Positions 40,301 to 47,283 of a stretch of 64,000 bases of DNA are shown here, piece after piece. The translations under genes and the position numbers were made by a program. The DNA is taken from positions 2,468,501-2,532,500 of the forward strand of contig NZ_CP086063.1 of NCBI RefSeq assembly GCF_020783315.1, in the 5' to 3' direction. Each line of letters begins with the position of its first letter. The first letter of the stretch is position 1. This DNA comes from Ferruginibacter lapsinanis. Its GTDB lineage: Bacteria > Bacteroidota > Bacteroidia > Chitinophagales > Chitinophagaceae. Below the pieces are notes generated by a model, which saw only the letters and a list, made by a program, of their open reading frames with translations, searched no databases and was not told the origin of the DNA.

Positions 40301-43300
40301 GGCAGTTTATATAATTTAACAATGAATGCGACAAATGCTTTCGTTAAATTGTATAGTCCTGTTACAGTAAGTAATAACCTTACATTGCCAACTTCAACAT
40401 ATTCAGCTAAATTAACAACAGACGCCACTAATATACTTACACTAACCAATACAGCTAATACTGCAATAGCAGGTGGCTATGCTTCCGCATATATTAATGG
40501 TCCGGCAATTTGGACATTAACTAATACATCTACGGGCACTTATACTATGCCGTTAGGTGTGAATGGTTCGGGCTATTATCCATTTGCTTTTGCTGCAGGT
40601 ACAATTGCTTCAGGAACTCCTACTATTAACGCCCAGGCTTTTGCAAGTGCACCGGGGTCTGCAGATGGTTCAACACTTGCCAGTACAAGTTCTACCGAAT
40701 ATTGGAAACTGATTACTACAGGCAGTACTTTTGCAGCTAATTCTTTTTCTATAGGAAGATCAACACCTGCTTTGGGAACATCTAATGCAATAGGTAAAAG
40801 CACCTCTAACGCAGCTACATCTTACATTTCTATAGGTGGTGCCGTTAATACTTTAAGCGGTCAGCCAAGTATAAACACAAGTGCAAGTGGCTTAACGGGT
40901 GCAAGTACTATTTATCTTGCTACCGGTACAAAAACAGTGCCTGTAATAACTCTTGCTAATAATTCAGGCGGCCAGGTTGCTGCGGCAAACTTGGGCACTG
41001 GCAGCACTGATAATTTGATTGCTAATATGCAACTAACTGTGTCTACAGTAGATGCGACACTTCAATCTTTAACATTCACTACTACAGGTACTGCTGCAAG
41101 TAGTACCGATATCACTAATTTTAAATTATATTATAGTGCTACAAATGATTTTAGTACGAAAACATTGGTAACAGGAGCAACACTTACACATCCTGGTTTA
41201 GGAGCAGGCTCACATACCTTTACTGGACTTAACCAACTTGTTCCAATCGGTACACGTTATCTATGGATAACAGCAACGATTCCGGGAACAGCGACTAATA
41301 ACGGTACTATTCAGGTAGCAGCAATTAATCCGGCAACTGCACTTGTTTTTGCTTCAGGTACACCATCAGGAAGTACAACACAGGCTGGTTTGCAAACAAT
41401 TATTGTGCTTCCAACTGTAACGACAGTAGCAGCTTCATCTGTAACTACTACTACTGCTACATTGAATGGAACAGTAAATGCGAATAACGGTCCTTCTGCT
41501 ACTAATACATTTGATTGGGGAGATAATACTCAAACTCCACCATCGTATGTAAATAATAATGCTGCACCAACAACTGGTGGTACGGCAACAGGAGGGGCGA
41601 ACACAAATGTTACATTGGCTCTTACAGGACTAACGCCAAATACTTTATATAATTTCAGAGCAGAAAGCAATAATGGTAATCCGGGTAGTCCCATTGTTGG
41701 TAGCAATGCTACTTTTACAACTTTTCCGAATGCTCCTGTTATTGGTACTCCTTCCGCTGCAACAGCTAATGGCTTTACAGCAACCTGGTCTGCTCCAATC
41801 ATACCAGGTACTGCAACTTATACTTACACAGTAGAAGTTGATAATGATAATGCATTTGGGTCAATTGATGCAACGCAAACAGCAGTAAGTGGTACTTCAT
41901 ATACTTTTAGTACAGGATTATTACCATTGACTACTTATTATTACAGAGTGAAAGTAGTAAATGCAGCAGGTAGCTCAGTTTATTCAGCTACGAGCACTTC
42001 AATCACTACAACATTTAATTCAGGATCGTCTTGTACAACGGGGGATGGTAATTCAGGGACTCCGGGACTTATAGTAGATGCGCCTGCTAATCCTGTGATT
42101 GATGGAGCGGTAGATGGTAGTGGAGTATGGACAAAAGCGGCAGCTAATACAATTGGAACGAATGTTATTGGTACTTCAAATAATACAGGTACCTGGAAAG
42201 CCATGTATACAGCTGATAGTTTATATGTATTGGTACAAGTAAATGATGCAACAACTTTATTTACAGGCGGTACAAATATTTATGATAATGATGGAGTTGA
42301 ATTATTTATCGATGGGAATAATAGCAAAGGAGGAGTTTATGATGGTGCGAATGATTTTCAACTTAGGTTTAACCCTGGGTTCCCCAATAATATTTCCGGT
42401 TCCAGTAATGGTTCAGGTACTGGAGGTACAGCATTTAATAGTTTAACTGGTAGCGGAGCAAATGGTACTGTTAATTGGAAAGCAACATCAATAACAAATA
42501 CTTCATACATTGTTGAAATTGCAATTCCATGGGCGGGTATAAATAGCGGAGGATCTGCTATTACAGCCGGAAAAACAATCGGATTTGATGTAGAATGGAA
42601 TGACAGAGATGCAGGAACTACAAGACAAACGGCCAAAGGTTGGTTTACCAGTAATACAAATGCATACAATAATCCAGGTTTGTTTGGATATGCAAGCTTG
42701 TCTGTTTGTGCGCCACCTGTTTTAGCTACTGCGGTCGCTACAAATAGGACAGCTACCTCTGCCAGTTTAGGTTCAACTGTAACGTCTATAAATGGGGGAA
42801 CTCTAACTGCCAATGGTGGAGGTACAGTTTACAGAACTACCAGTGGGGTTACTACAGAGAATATGCTTTCTACAGTTACTCCAACTCTTAATACTCCGTT
42901 TAGTCAAACACGTAGTGGGTTAAATCCTCAAACACAATACTTTTTTAAAGCGTTTGCTACTAGGACCAATTTCTCTACAAATGTGACTGGTACAAGCTCA
43001 GAAAGTTCTTTCAGAACATTATCTAATGAACCAACGACGCAGGTGGCCAATCTTTCAGCTACGACGGTGTCAACATCTCAAATAGATTTAAGTTGGGATG
43101 CGGCTACATTTGGAACTGGAACAAGTGCTGTAGGATATATCATACTCAGACAATCGGGTGTAACAGCGCCATCAACAACAGGTGTAGTAGATGGCGGAAC
43201 TAATACTGGTTTTACTTCACCAGCAAATACAACTTATATAGGAACTACTACCGGTACAACATTTAGCAGTACAGGCTTAGTTTCGGGTACTCAATACAGT

Positions 43301-46183
43301 TATACTGTAATTGCTTATGGGTATGATGGCACGAATACAGACACTCGTAATTATTTATTAACAGGATCTACCAATACTGCAACCGCGGCTACTCAGGCAA
43401 CCATCACTTCTTCTGCTGGAGCTAATGGAACAATATCTCCTAACGGAGCTACTGTTAAAAACTATGGTACCAGTCAGGTATACACGATAACACCTAATAC
43501 AGGTTATCATGTAAATGACGTATTGGTAAACGGTGTTTCTGTTGGTGCGGTATCTTCTTATACTATCAGCAATGTAAGAGGTGATTCTTCTATTAGTGCA
43601 AGCTTTGCAATTAATACCTATACCATCACTTCTTCTGCCGGAACAGGAGGAAGTATATCTCCTGATGGCGCTACTGTTAAAAACTATGGTACCAGTCAGG
43701 CATACACGATAACACCTAATACAGGCTATCATATAGCTGATGTATTGGTAAACGGTAATTCTGTTGGTGCGGTATCTGCTTATACTATCAGCAATGTAAG
43801 AGGCGATTCTGCGATCAGTGCAAGTTTCGCAATTAACACCTATACTGTAACTTACGACGGTAATAATAATACCAGTGGAACAGCACCTGTTGATGCAGGT
43901 AGCCCTTACGATTATAATTCTACAGTGACGGTAAAAGCCAACACAGGCAATCTCAAAAGAACCGGATATACATTTGCTGGTTGGAATACGGCAGCTGATG
44001 GTAACGGTACTGATTATGCCGCAACCGGTAGTGCTACTTTCTCTTTAGGATTGGGCGATGTGGTATTATATGCTAAATGGTCTACATGTTCTGGTTATAC
44101 ATTTACAGGAGAGATCGATAACGACTATACTAAACCAGGTAACTGGCAGTGTGGTATTGTTCCTCCTGCAAGCGGAGCAGTAACGATCGCAAACGGTTCA
44201 GGTAAGGTTAGATTAACCTCTAACTTAGATGTTACGGGTTCTTTAGATTTCACCAATACGGTAGATACGTTCATCATAGCCCCAGGTGTAAGATTAACCG
44301 CCAGCGGTTCAGGAAGCATTAACTTCCACGACAATGCGGTGTTAATTAAATCAGACGCAACCGGAACAGGTTCTATCGGTCAGATAACGGGAACTTTATC
44401 AGGAACAGCAAATGTGACTGCAGAACGTTATATCCGTCAGAATACGTACAGAGGCTGGAGATTACTGGCAGTGCCGGTAACTACTGCAGGTCAAACGATC
44501 CGTCAGTCATGGCAGGAAGGAGCGACTACCTACACAGCCGATCCTAACCCGGGCTTTGGTACCCGTATCACAGCCAGCACTGCTAATGCAGTAGCGAACG
44601 GTTTTGATGCACAGACATTTGGTAACTCCTTGTTACAATATACAGGATCCAGCTGGAGTGGCTTTACAGGCAGCCTGTTAACCACCAAAGTATCAAGAGG
44701 TACAGCGGCGGATGCATGGATGTTATATGTAAGAGGCGACAGAGGCGTTGATACAGCAGGAGTGATCACGGCACCGACACAAACAGTGTTGAGAGTGAAA
44801 GGTCCGTTGTACACTGCCCCTTATCCGACAGTAACTATTCCTGCAGGCACCAATGGTCTTGTAGGTAATATCTTACCATCAGAAATAGACTTTACATTAC
44901 TCAACAGAGGTGGCGGTGCAGACAATGCCTTCTACCTGTGGGATCCACAGTTATACGGTTCATATGGTTTGGGTGGTTATCAAACCTTCAGTGCCAATAC
45001 ACCAATACCTTGGAAACCTGTACCGGGCGGAGGCAGCTATGGCACTACCCCAAGTTCTAAGATACAATCAGGTTTGGGCTTCATGGTACATGCATCAGGT
45101 TCAGACGGAACGATCCAGCTGACCGAAGCTTGTAAAACAAGCGGCAGCAATGTAGGTGGCAGCGGCTTCAGACCGGTATCACCAACAGCAGCGATACCAT
45201 ATCTTGAAACCAACCTGTATGCAGCGGCACCTAATAACACGTTCAACTTAGCCGATGGTAATATCGTAGGCTTCGATGATTCTTATTCAAATGATATCGA
45301 CAACAAAGACAATATTAAAGTACAAGGCTTTGGTGATGGTATCGGTATGGTAAGAGGCACCACGGTATTAAGTGCAGAACAACGCAAACTGATCGTAAGC
45401 GGAGATGTTATTCCTTACAGAATGACAAACCTTAAGAAACAGGCGTATAAATTAGAGTTCACGCCAAGTGGTTTGGATAATGGAGCTACAGCGGTGTTAG
45501 AAGATAAATACTTAAATACGACAACACCATTCAACCTGTCAGCTACTTCATCCGTAGTGTTCAACGCAGACCCTGCAGTGGCAGCATCGTTCACCGACAG
45601 GTTCCGTATCGTGTTCAGCACACCAACACCGGTAACTATTACCAACTTAAATGCACAGCAAAAAAATACTGCAATGCAGATAGATTGGAAAGTAGCGGTA
45701 GAAAGCGGTGTTAAAGAATACGCAGTAGAACACTCAACCGACGGCGTTAACTTTACACAGGTAGGAGTAGTAAGTGCTTCAGCCAACAATGGCGGATCAG
45801 CTACTTACAGCCTTACTGATGCCAACCCTGTTGCAGGAACTAACTACTACAGGATCAAGACAGTAGATCTGTCAGGAGTAGTTAAATACACAACAGTGGT
45901 AAGAGTGGTAATGGGGACAGTTAAATCATCGATCGAATTGTCTTCAACAGTTATCACGAACAACCAGGTTAGCCTGCAGTTGAACAACCAGGATAAAGGT
46001 CGCTATGGTATCCGTCTGATCAGCAGTGTTGGTCAGGAACTGATGACAACAAACTTTACGCATAATGGCGGAAATAGCACACAAGTTGTATCTTTGCCGA
46101 CGGTTGTAAGTAAAGGGCTGTATCAATTAGAGATCACCAGACCAAATGGTGCTAAGCTGATCGAAAGAATAGTAGTGAACTAA
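37388..46183 (+). CDS. Giant multidomain adhesin with CBM9, Bacteroides repeats and type A T9SS signal
   Basis: This protein has ~2931 residues. The frame is open from 37250, but ATG 37388 or 37394 puts the signal peptide (RTKKLAIVLLTGLFFNATV, ending MAQ) at a normal distance. The order is: beta-sandwich (~36-260); two 154-residue repeats resembling BNR-associated N-terminal domains (269-577); beta-repeats shared with the other adhesins (~580-1180, YPNNVTLVNCGNP); a third diverged repeat (~1184-1340); fn3-like domains; CBM9/DOMON-like (~1569-1775, PVIDGAVDGSGVW, NDGVELFIDGNNSKG); fn3-like; two bacterial-repeat units (2005-2152); a Listeria/Bacteroides repeat (~2155-2230, GYTFAGWNTAADG); the RGWRLLAVPV/SWQEGAT carboxy module; an fn3-like domain; and the type A T9SS signal (VSLPTVVSKGLYQLEI). 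From about 44 kb the DNA is clearly GC-richer than before. Confidence 0.84.
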   Translation: MKMFTVSKNAKIFSRTKKLAIVLLTGLFFNATVMAQTIVETFESADWTTNSAIASINGHGRTVAAYATSAIQTISSWNGAALVSTGTAGATANSSWSWGMGQITIASSPSNQQVHSNLRGIMLKENGGYLITPVIIGGVSTVKFWMSSVGGGASVYVGYRPLTGTLLSVTSVSGTNARFQRTQTNHGYVLFPTTVVGNIGVAGIPANGVSGGSFTRNNAVASQFTFSVSLTGSASTQPGQLIFLDDSESSNFSNSVIDDIVITAYVTGPPVITADQTGITQTSAGNIGQNSADNLMSNFRVNVTTSDATLNSLSFAAGGDFVTGDITNFKLYTNTTTTFPGGSPLSTFTATGIAAGGTVTFSGLTQACAIGARYFFITADIPSGATLTKTVNVPATPTLTFAVSTPTNTITAGGTKTIVAPIPPTIVLDHSTITQTTAGNVARSSTDNLLSNFRVNVATSNATLNSLSFAAGGTFVAGDITNFKLYTAATNTFPGGAALSTVSATGIANGGAVTFSTLNQACAIGDRFFWITADIASGGTVGNTVFVPATPTLTFALGTPTNNITVGGTKTISLGQNYYNTATNVTGSTLASWTTNPTGGAGTAPANFTSGDIFNIRAGTNVNSGTWSISGTGAKIVIANTATLTLTGATSLSGTLENNGTFTHGSQSFTFGTGGVIAGTNVCAFHSLTINTTSPSDVVSLTTSGASINNAQTLTLTQGIFKIGTGNIFYFNGGGATITNTANGNLATTGTNGSDGGKVIFSNTSGNSMNINGTGQLTFYDLIVGGYVTGTGNTSVNQNNTNVLINDSLRYCDNNAQWNTNSPKYSSNATLYINNNGQGYTPGGAGRLQWAATSGFVIGTTVGYPNNVTLVNCGNPSTISQSLPINGVFSIGENGLGGNVTISGGTANAFNCGALIVGTASTFNAPAANMTVRGKVVHRNAGANTFVHNSGTVILNGTGTSVTPDSLSLASGSLYNLTMNATNAFVKLYSPVTVSNNLTLPTSTYSAKLTTDATNILTLTNTANTAIAGGYASAYINGPAIWTLTNTSTGTYTMPLGVNGSGYYPFAFAAGTIASGTPTINAQAFASAPGSADGSTLASTSSTEYWKLITTGSTFAANSFSIGRSTPALGTSNAIGKSTSNAATSYISIGGAVNTLSGQPSINTSASGLTGASTIYLATGTKTVPVITLANNSGGQVAAANLGTGSTDNLIANMQLTVSTVDATLQSLTFTTTGTAASSTDITNFKLYYSATNDFSTKTLVTGATLTHPGLGAGSHTFTGLNQLVPIGTRYLWITATIPGTATNNGTIQVAAINPATALVFASGTPSGSTTQAGLQTIIVLPTVTTVAASSVTTTTATLNGTVNANNGPSATNTFDWGDNTQTPPSYVNNNAAPTTGGTATGGANTNVTLALTGLTPNTLYNFRAESNNGNPGSPIVGSNATFTTFPNAPVIGTPSAATANGFTATWSAPIIPGTATYTYTVEVDNDNAFGSIDATQTAVSGTSYTFSTGLLPLTTYYYRVKVVNAAGSSVYSATSTSITTTFNSGSSCTTGDGNSGTPGLIVDAPANPVIDGAVDGSGVWTKAAANTIGTNVIGTSNNTGTWKAMYTADSLYVLVQVNDATTLFTGGTNIYDNDGVELFIDGNNSKGGVYDGANDFQLRFNPGFPNNISGSSNGSGTGGTAFNSLTGSGANGTVNWKATSITNTSYIVEIAIPWAGINSGGSAITAGKTIGFDVEWNDRDAGTTRQTAKGWFTSNTNAYNNPGLFGYASLSVCAPPVLATAVATNRTATSASLGSTVTSINGGTLTANGGGTVYRTTSGVTTENMLSTVTPTLNTPFSQTRSGLNPQTQYFFKAFATRTNFSTNVTGTSSESSFRTLSNEPTTQVANLSATTVSTSQIDLSWDAATFGTGTSAVGYIILRQSGVTAPSTTGVVDGGTNTGFTSPANTTYIGTTTGTTFSSTGLVSGTQYSYTVIAYGYDGTNTDTRNYLLTGSTNTATAATQATITSSAGANGTISPNGATVKNYGTSQVYTITPNTGYHVNDVLVNGVSVGAVSSYTISNVRGDSSISASFAINTYTITSSAGTGGSISPDGATVKNYGTSQAYTITPNTGYHIADVLVNGNSVGAVSAYTISNVRGDSAISASFAINTYTVTYDGNNNTSGTAPVDAGSPYDYNSTVTVKANTGNLKRTGYTFAGWNTAADGNGTDYAATGSATFSLGLGDVVLYAKWSTCSGYTFTGEIDNDYTKPGNWQCGIVPPASGAVTIANGSGKVRLTSNLDVTGSLDFTNTVDTFIIAPGVRLTASGSGSINFHDNAVLIKSDATGTGSIGQITGTLSGTANVTAERYIRQNTYRGWRLLAVPVTTAGQTIRQSWQEGATTYTADPNPGFGTRITASTANAVANGFDAQTFGNSLLQYTGSSWSGFTGSLLTTKVSRGTAADAWMLYVRGDRGVDTAGVITAPTQTVLRVKGPLYTAPYPTVTIPAGTNGLVGNILPSEIDFTLLNRGGGADNAFYLWDPQLYGSYGLGGYQTFSANTPIPWKPVPGGGSYGTTPSSKIQSGLGFMVHASGSDGTIQLTEACKTSGSNVGGSGFRPVSPTAAIPYLETNLYAAAPNNTFNLADGNIVGFDDSYSNDIDNKDNIKVQGFGDGIGMVRGTTVLSAEQRKLIVSGDVIPYRMTNLKKQAYKLEFTPSGLDNGATAVLEDKYLNTTTPFNLSATSSVVFNADPAVAASFTDRFRIVFSTPTPVTITNLNAQQKNTAMQIDWKVAVESGVKEYAVEHSTDGVNFTQVGVVSASANNGGSATYSLTDANPVAGTNYYRIKTVDLSGVVKYTTVVRVVMGTVKSSIELSSTVITNNQVSLQLNNQDKGRYGIRLISSVGQELMTTNFTHNGGNSTQVVSLPTVVSKGLYQLEITRPNGAKLIERIVVN
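38192..39115 (+). repeat. Two 462-base tandem repeats in the third adhesin gene
   Basis: Units start at 38192 and 38654, 462 bases (154 codons) apart. Each encodes NFRVNV, TLNSLSFAAGG, GDITNFKLYT and PATPTLTFA. A much diverged third unit is encoded at about 40936-41400 (STDITNFKLYYSATNDFS). Confidence 0.85.
43400..43843 (+). repeat. Two 222-base tandem repeats (bacterial repeat domain)
   Basis: Units begin at 43400 and 43622. Long stretches are identical in DNA, including VKNYGTSQ, YTITPNTGYH and YTISNVRGDS. The high nucleotide identity indicates recent duplication or gene conversion. Confidence 0.88.
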
Positions 46184-46251
46184 TAGGGCAACCAGAGAAT
46201 ACAATTAGTTGACTCAAACAAACAAATTAAGAAATAAAAAAAATATCAAAG

Positions 46252-46515
46252 ATGAGTGCACATTTAAAGACATCGTTATCAAAGTTCACGAGCCGGTTAT
46301 ACCCGATGCTGGTGATGCTGATAGTGTTCATGATGCCTGTAGTATTATTTGCTCAGAACCCGGATGATAACCCCGGAGGTAATCCGGACTACCGTCCACC
46401 AGCAGTGCCATTGACTCAGTGGATGAGTATTGGCTTGCTTGCAGTAGGTGTCGGTCTGGGTGTATGGGTGATCAAACGCAGGAATGCGAAGAAGGCGATG
46501 ATGGTCGATTTGTAA
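46252..46515 (+). CDS. Small exported membrane protein with C-terminal sorting-signal-like tail
   Basis: This 87-residue protein has a signal peptide (1-35, ending VVLFAQ), a short mature linker rich in Asp, Asn, Gly and Pro (NPDDNPGGNPDYRPPAVPL), one transmembrane helix (~58-76, MSIGLLAVGVGLGVWVI) and a basic tail (KRRNAKK). This tripartite order resembles short Bacteroidota proteins with a PID-CTERM or other exosortase-type tail (my recollection; the match of the motif here is loose). It starts 68 bases after the third adhesin, shares its GC-richer composition there, and is followed by a terminator, so the two are probably co-transcribed. A plain single-pass membrane protein is the alternative. 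Function unknown. Confidence 0.72.
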   Translation: MSAHLKTSLSKFTSRLYPMLVMLIVFMMPVVLFAQNPDDNPGGNPDYRPPAVPLTQWMSIGLLAVGVGLGVWVIKRRNAKKAMMVDL

Positions 46516-46539
46516 ACTAACTATAAAGTATATACGAAG

Positions 46540-46576
46540 GGTAGTCCGAAGATGAAGTCTTGGGACTACCTTTTTT
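46540..46576 (+). terminator. Rho-independent terminator after the small membrane protein
   Basis: The arms GGTAGTCC (46540-46547) and GGACTACC (46563-46570) pair perfectly; inner bases AAGA/TCTT extend the hairpin. A run of six T follows. It ends the transcript of the third adhesin and the 87-residue protein. Confidence 0.9.
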
Positions 46577-46595
46577 ATGTTATATACTTAATGAA

Positions 46596-46815
46596 AAAGC
46601 CTGCTTGAAAACAACTGGCTTACTTAAATTATGCAGGCATGAAATAAATATGCATGTTAGCTGCTAATAAAAAGGCCTGGCGTAGAAACGCCAGGTCACT
46701 ATTACTAGGCTTGCATGAAAAAATATAATCAGTTGATGAATTTGGTTTGTTAAAAAAGAAGCCCATTGTGGAAACAACAGGCTTCACTATTGCTTGTATT
46801 TCTATATGAAAAAAG
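46596..46815 (-). repeat. Three tandem hairpin units, each with a minus-strand T tract
   Basis: Three imperfect units lie about 80 bases apart, with hairpins at 46597-46621, 46676-46695 and 46758-46785. Read on the minus strand, each ends in a run of at least four T, and units 2 and 3 are preceded by AATAGTGA and, further up, TTTTTTCAT. In unit 3 the inner TG/TG positions can form U-G wobble pairs only on the minus strand, where the stem becomes continuous; on the plus strand they are CA/CA mismatches. This favours function in minus-strand RNA, as terminators for the GH99-like gene or as small RNAs. Confidence 0.6.
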
Positions 46816-47127
46816 ATACACTGACAGTTTTTAATATGTCTGTAATTGCTTTGTTTATTTCGTAAGAGCTGTTTAAAATAAATCCATCAATTTTCCTGAT
46901 GCTATGCCTTTGTCGTTCGATAAAAATTTAATCTGATAATAAAAGATTGAAAAAATTTGGCAATAGCTTTTATTGAAAATTAATTGAGATCATCACAATT
47001 AAAAAGTCTCTGATGGCAACCGATTTATTTATAACAAAATAACTAAACATGAAGAGGAGCCCCAATTTATATAAACTATATATAGAAAATTGCTACTAAA
47101 AAACAAAATAGCTTATACTTAAATAGA

Positions 47128-47136
47128 TGATAATCA
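47128..47136. promoter_or_regulatory. TGATAATCA element, orphan site D
   Basis: This is an exact copy with downstream AATTTGTTA, very close to site A. Unlike the other copies it lies between the 3' ends of two convergent genes. The only thing downstream on the plus strand is the 25-codon stub at 47206. Confidence 0.42.
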
Positions 47137-47205
47137 ATTTGTTAAAAATGAATTAAATAATTTATCATATATGTAGCATTAAGGGATTAAATATTAAATA
47201 ACACA

Positions 47206-47283
47206 ATGAAAAGATCTTTTTTCTATTTAATTGTGAGCTTGTGTCCGCTTTTAATATTAAATATTGCTCCATCACTAACATAA
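47206..47283 (+). pseudogene. Possible remnant: start codon and signal peptide of a lost gene
   Basis: ATG 47206 opens a 25-codon frame beginning MKRSFFYLIVSLCPLLIL, which reads like a signal peptide, then stops at 47281. Most of it is antisense to the end of the GH99-like gene (47223-50477). With a TGATAATCA element 78 bases upstream, it looks like the promoter and start of a lost exported gene, cut by a rearrangement near 47223. The frame is short, so chance is a real alternative. Confidence 0.3.

Larger units (their letters stand above)
46516..47222. other. Intergenic region with hairpin array and orphan regulatory element
   Basis: These 707 bases lie between convergent genes. They hold the plus-strand terminator (46540-46576), three minus-strand hairpin/terminator units (46596-46815), and an exact TGATAATCA copy at 47128 followed by a short signal-peptide-like frame at 47206. 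About 300 bases between 46820 and 47120 show nothing recognisable. Confidence 0.65.

Noticed and set aside
38212..45789. Many long open frames antisense to the giant adhesin genes
   Set aside because: They arise from the Thr/Gly/Ala-rich coding of the sense strand, lack signal peptides or domains, and repeat with the sense repeats.
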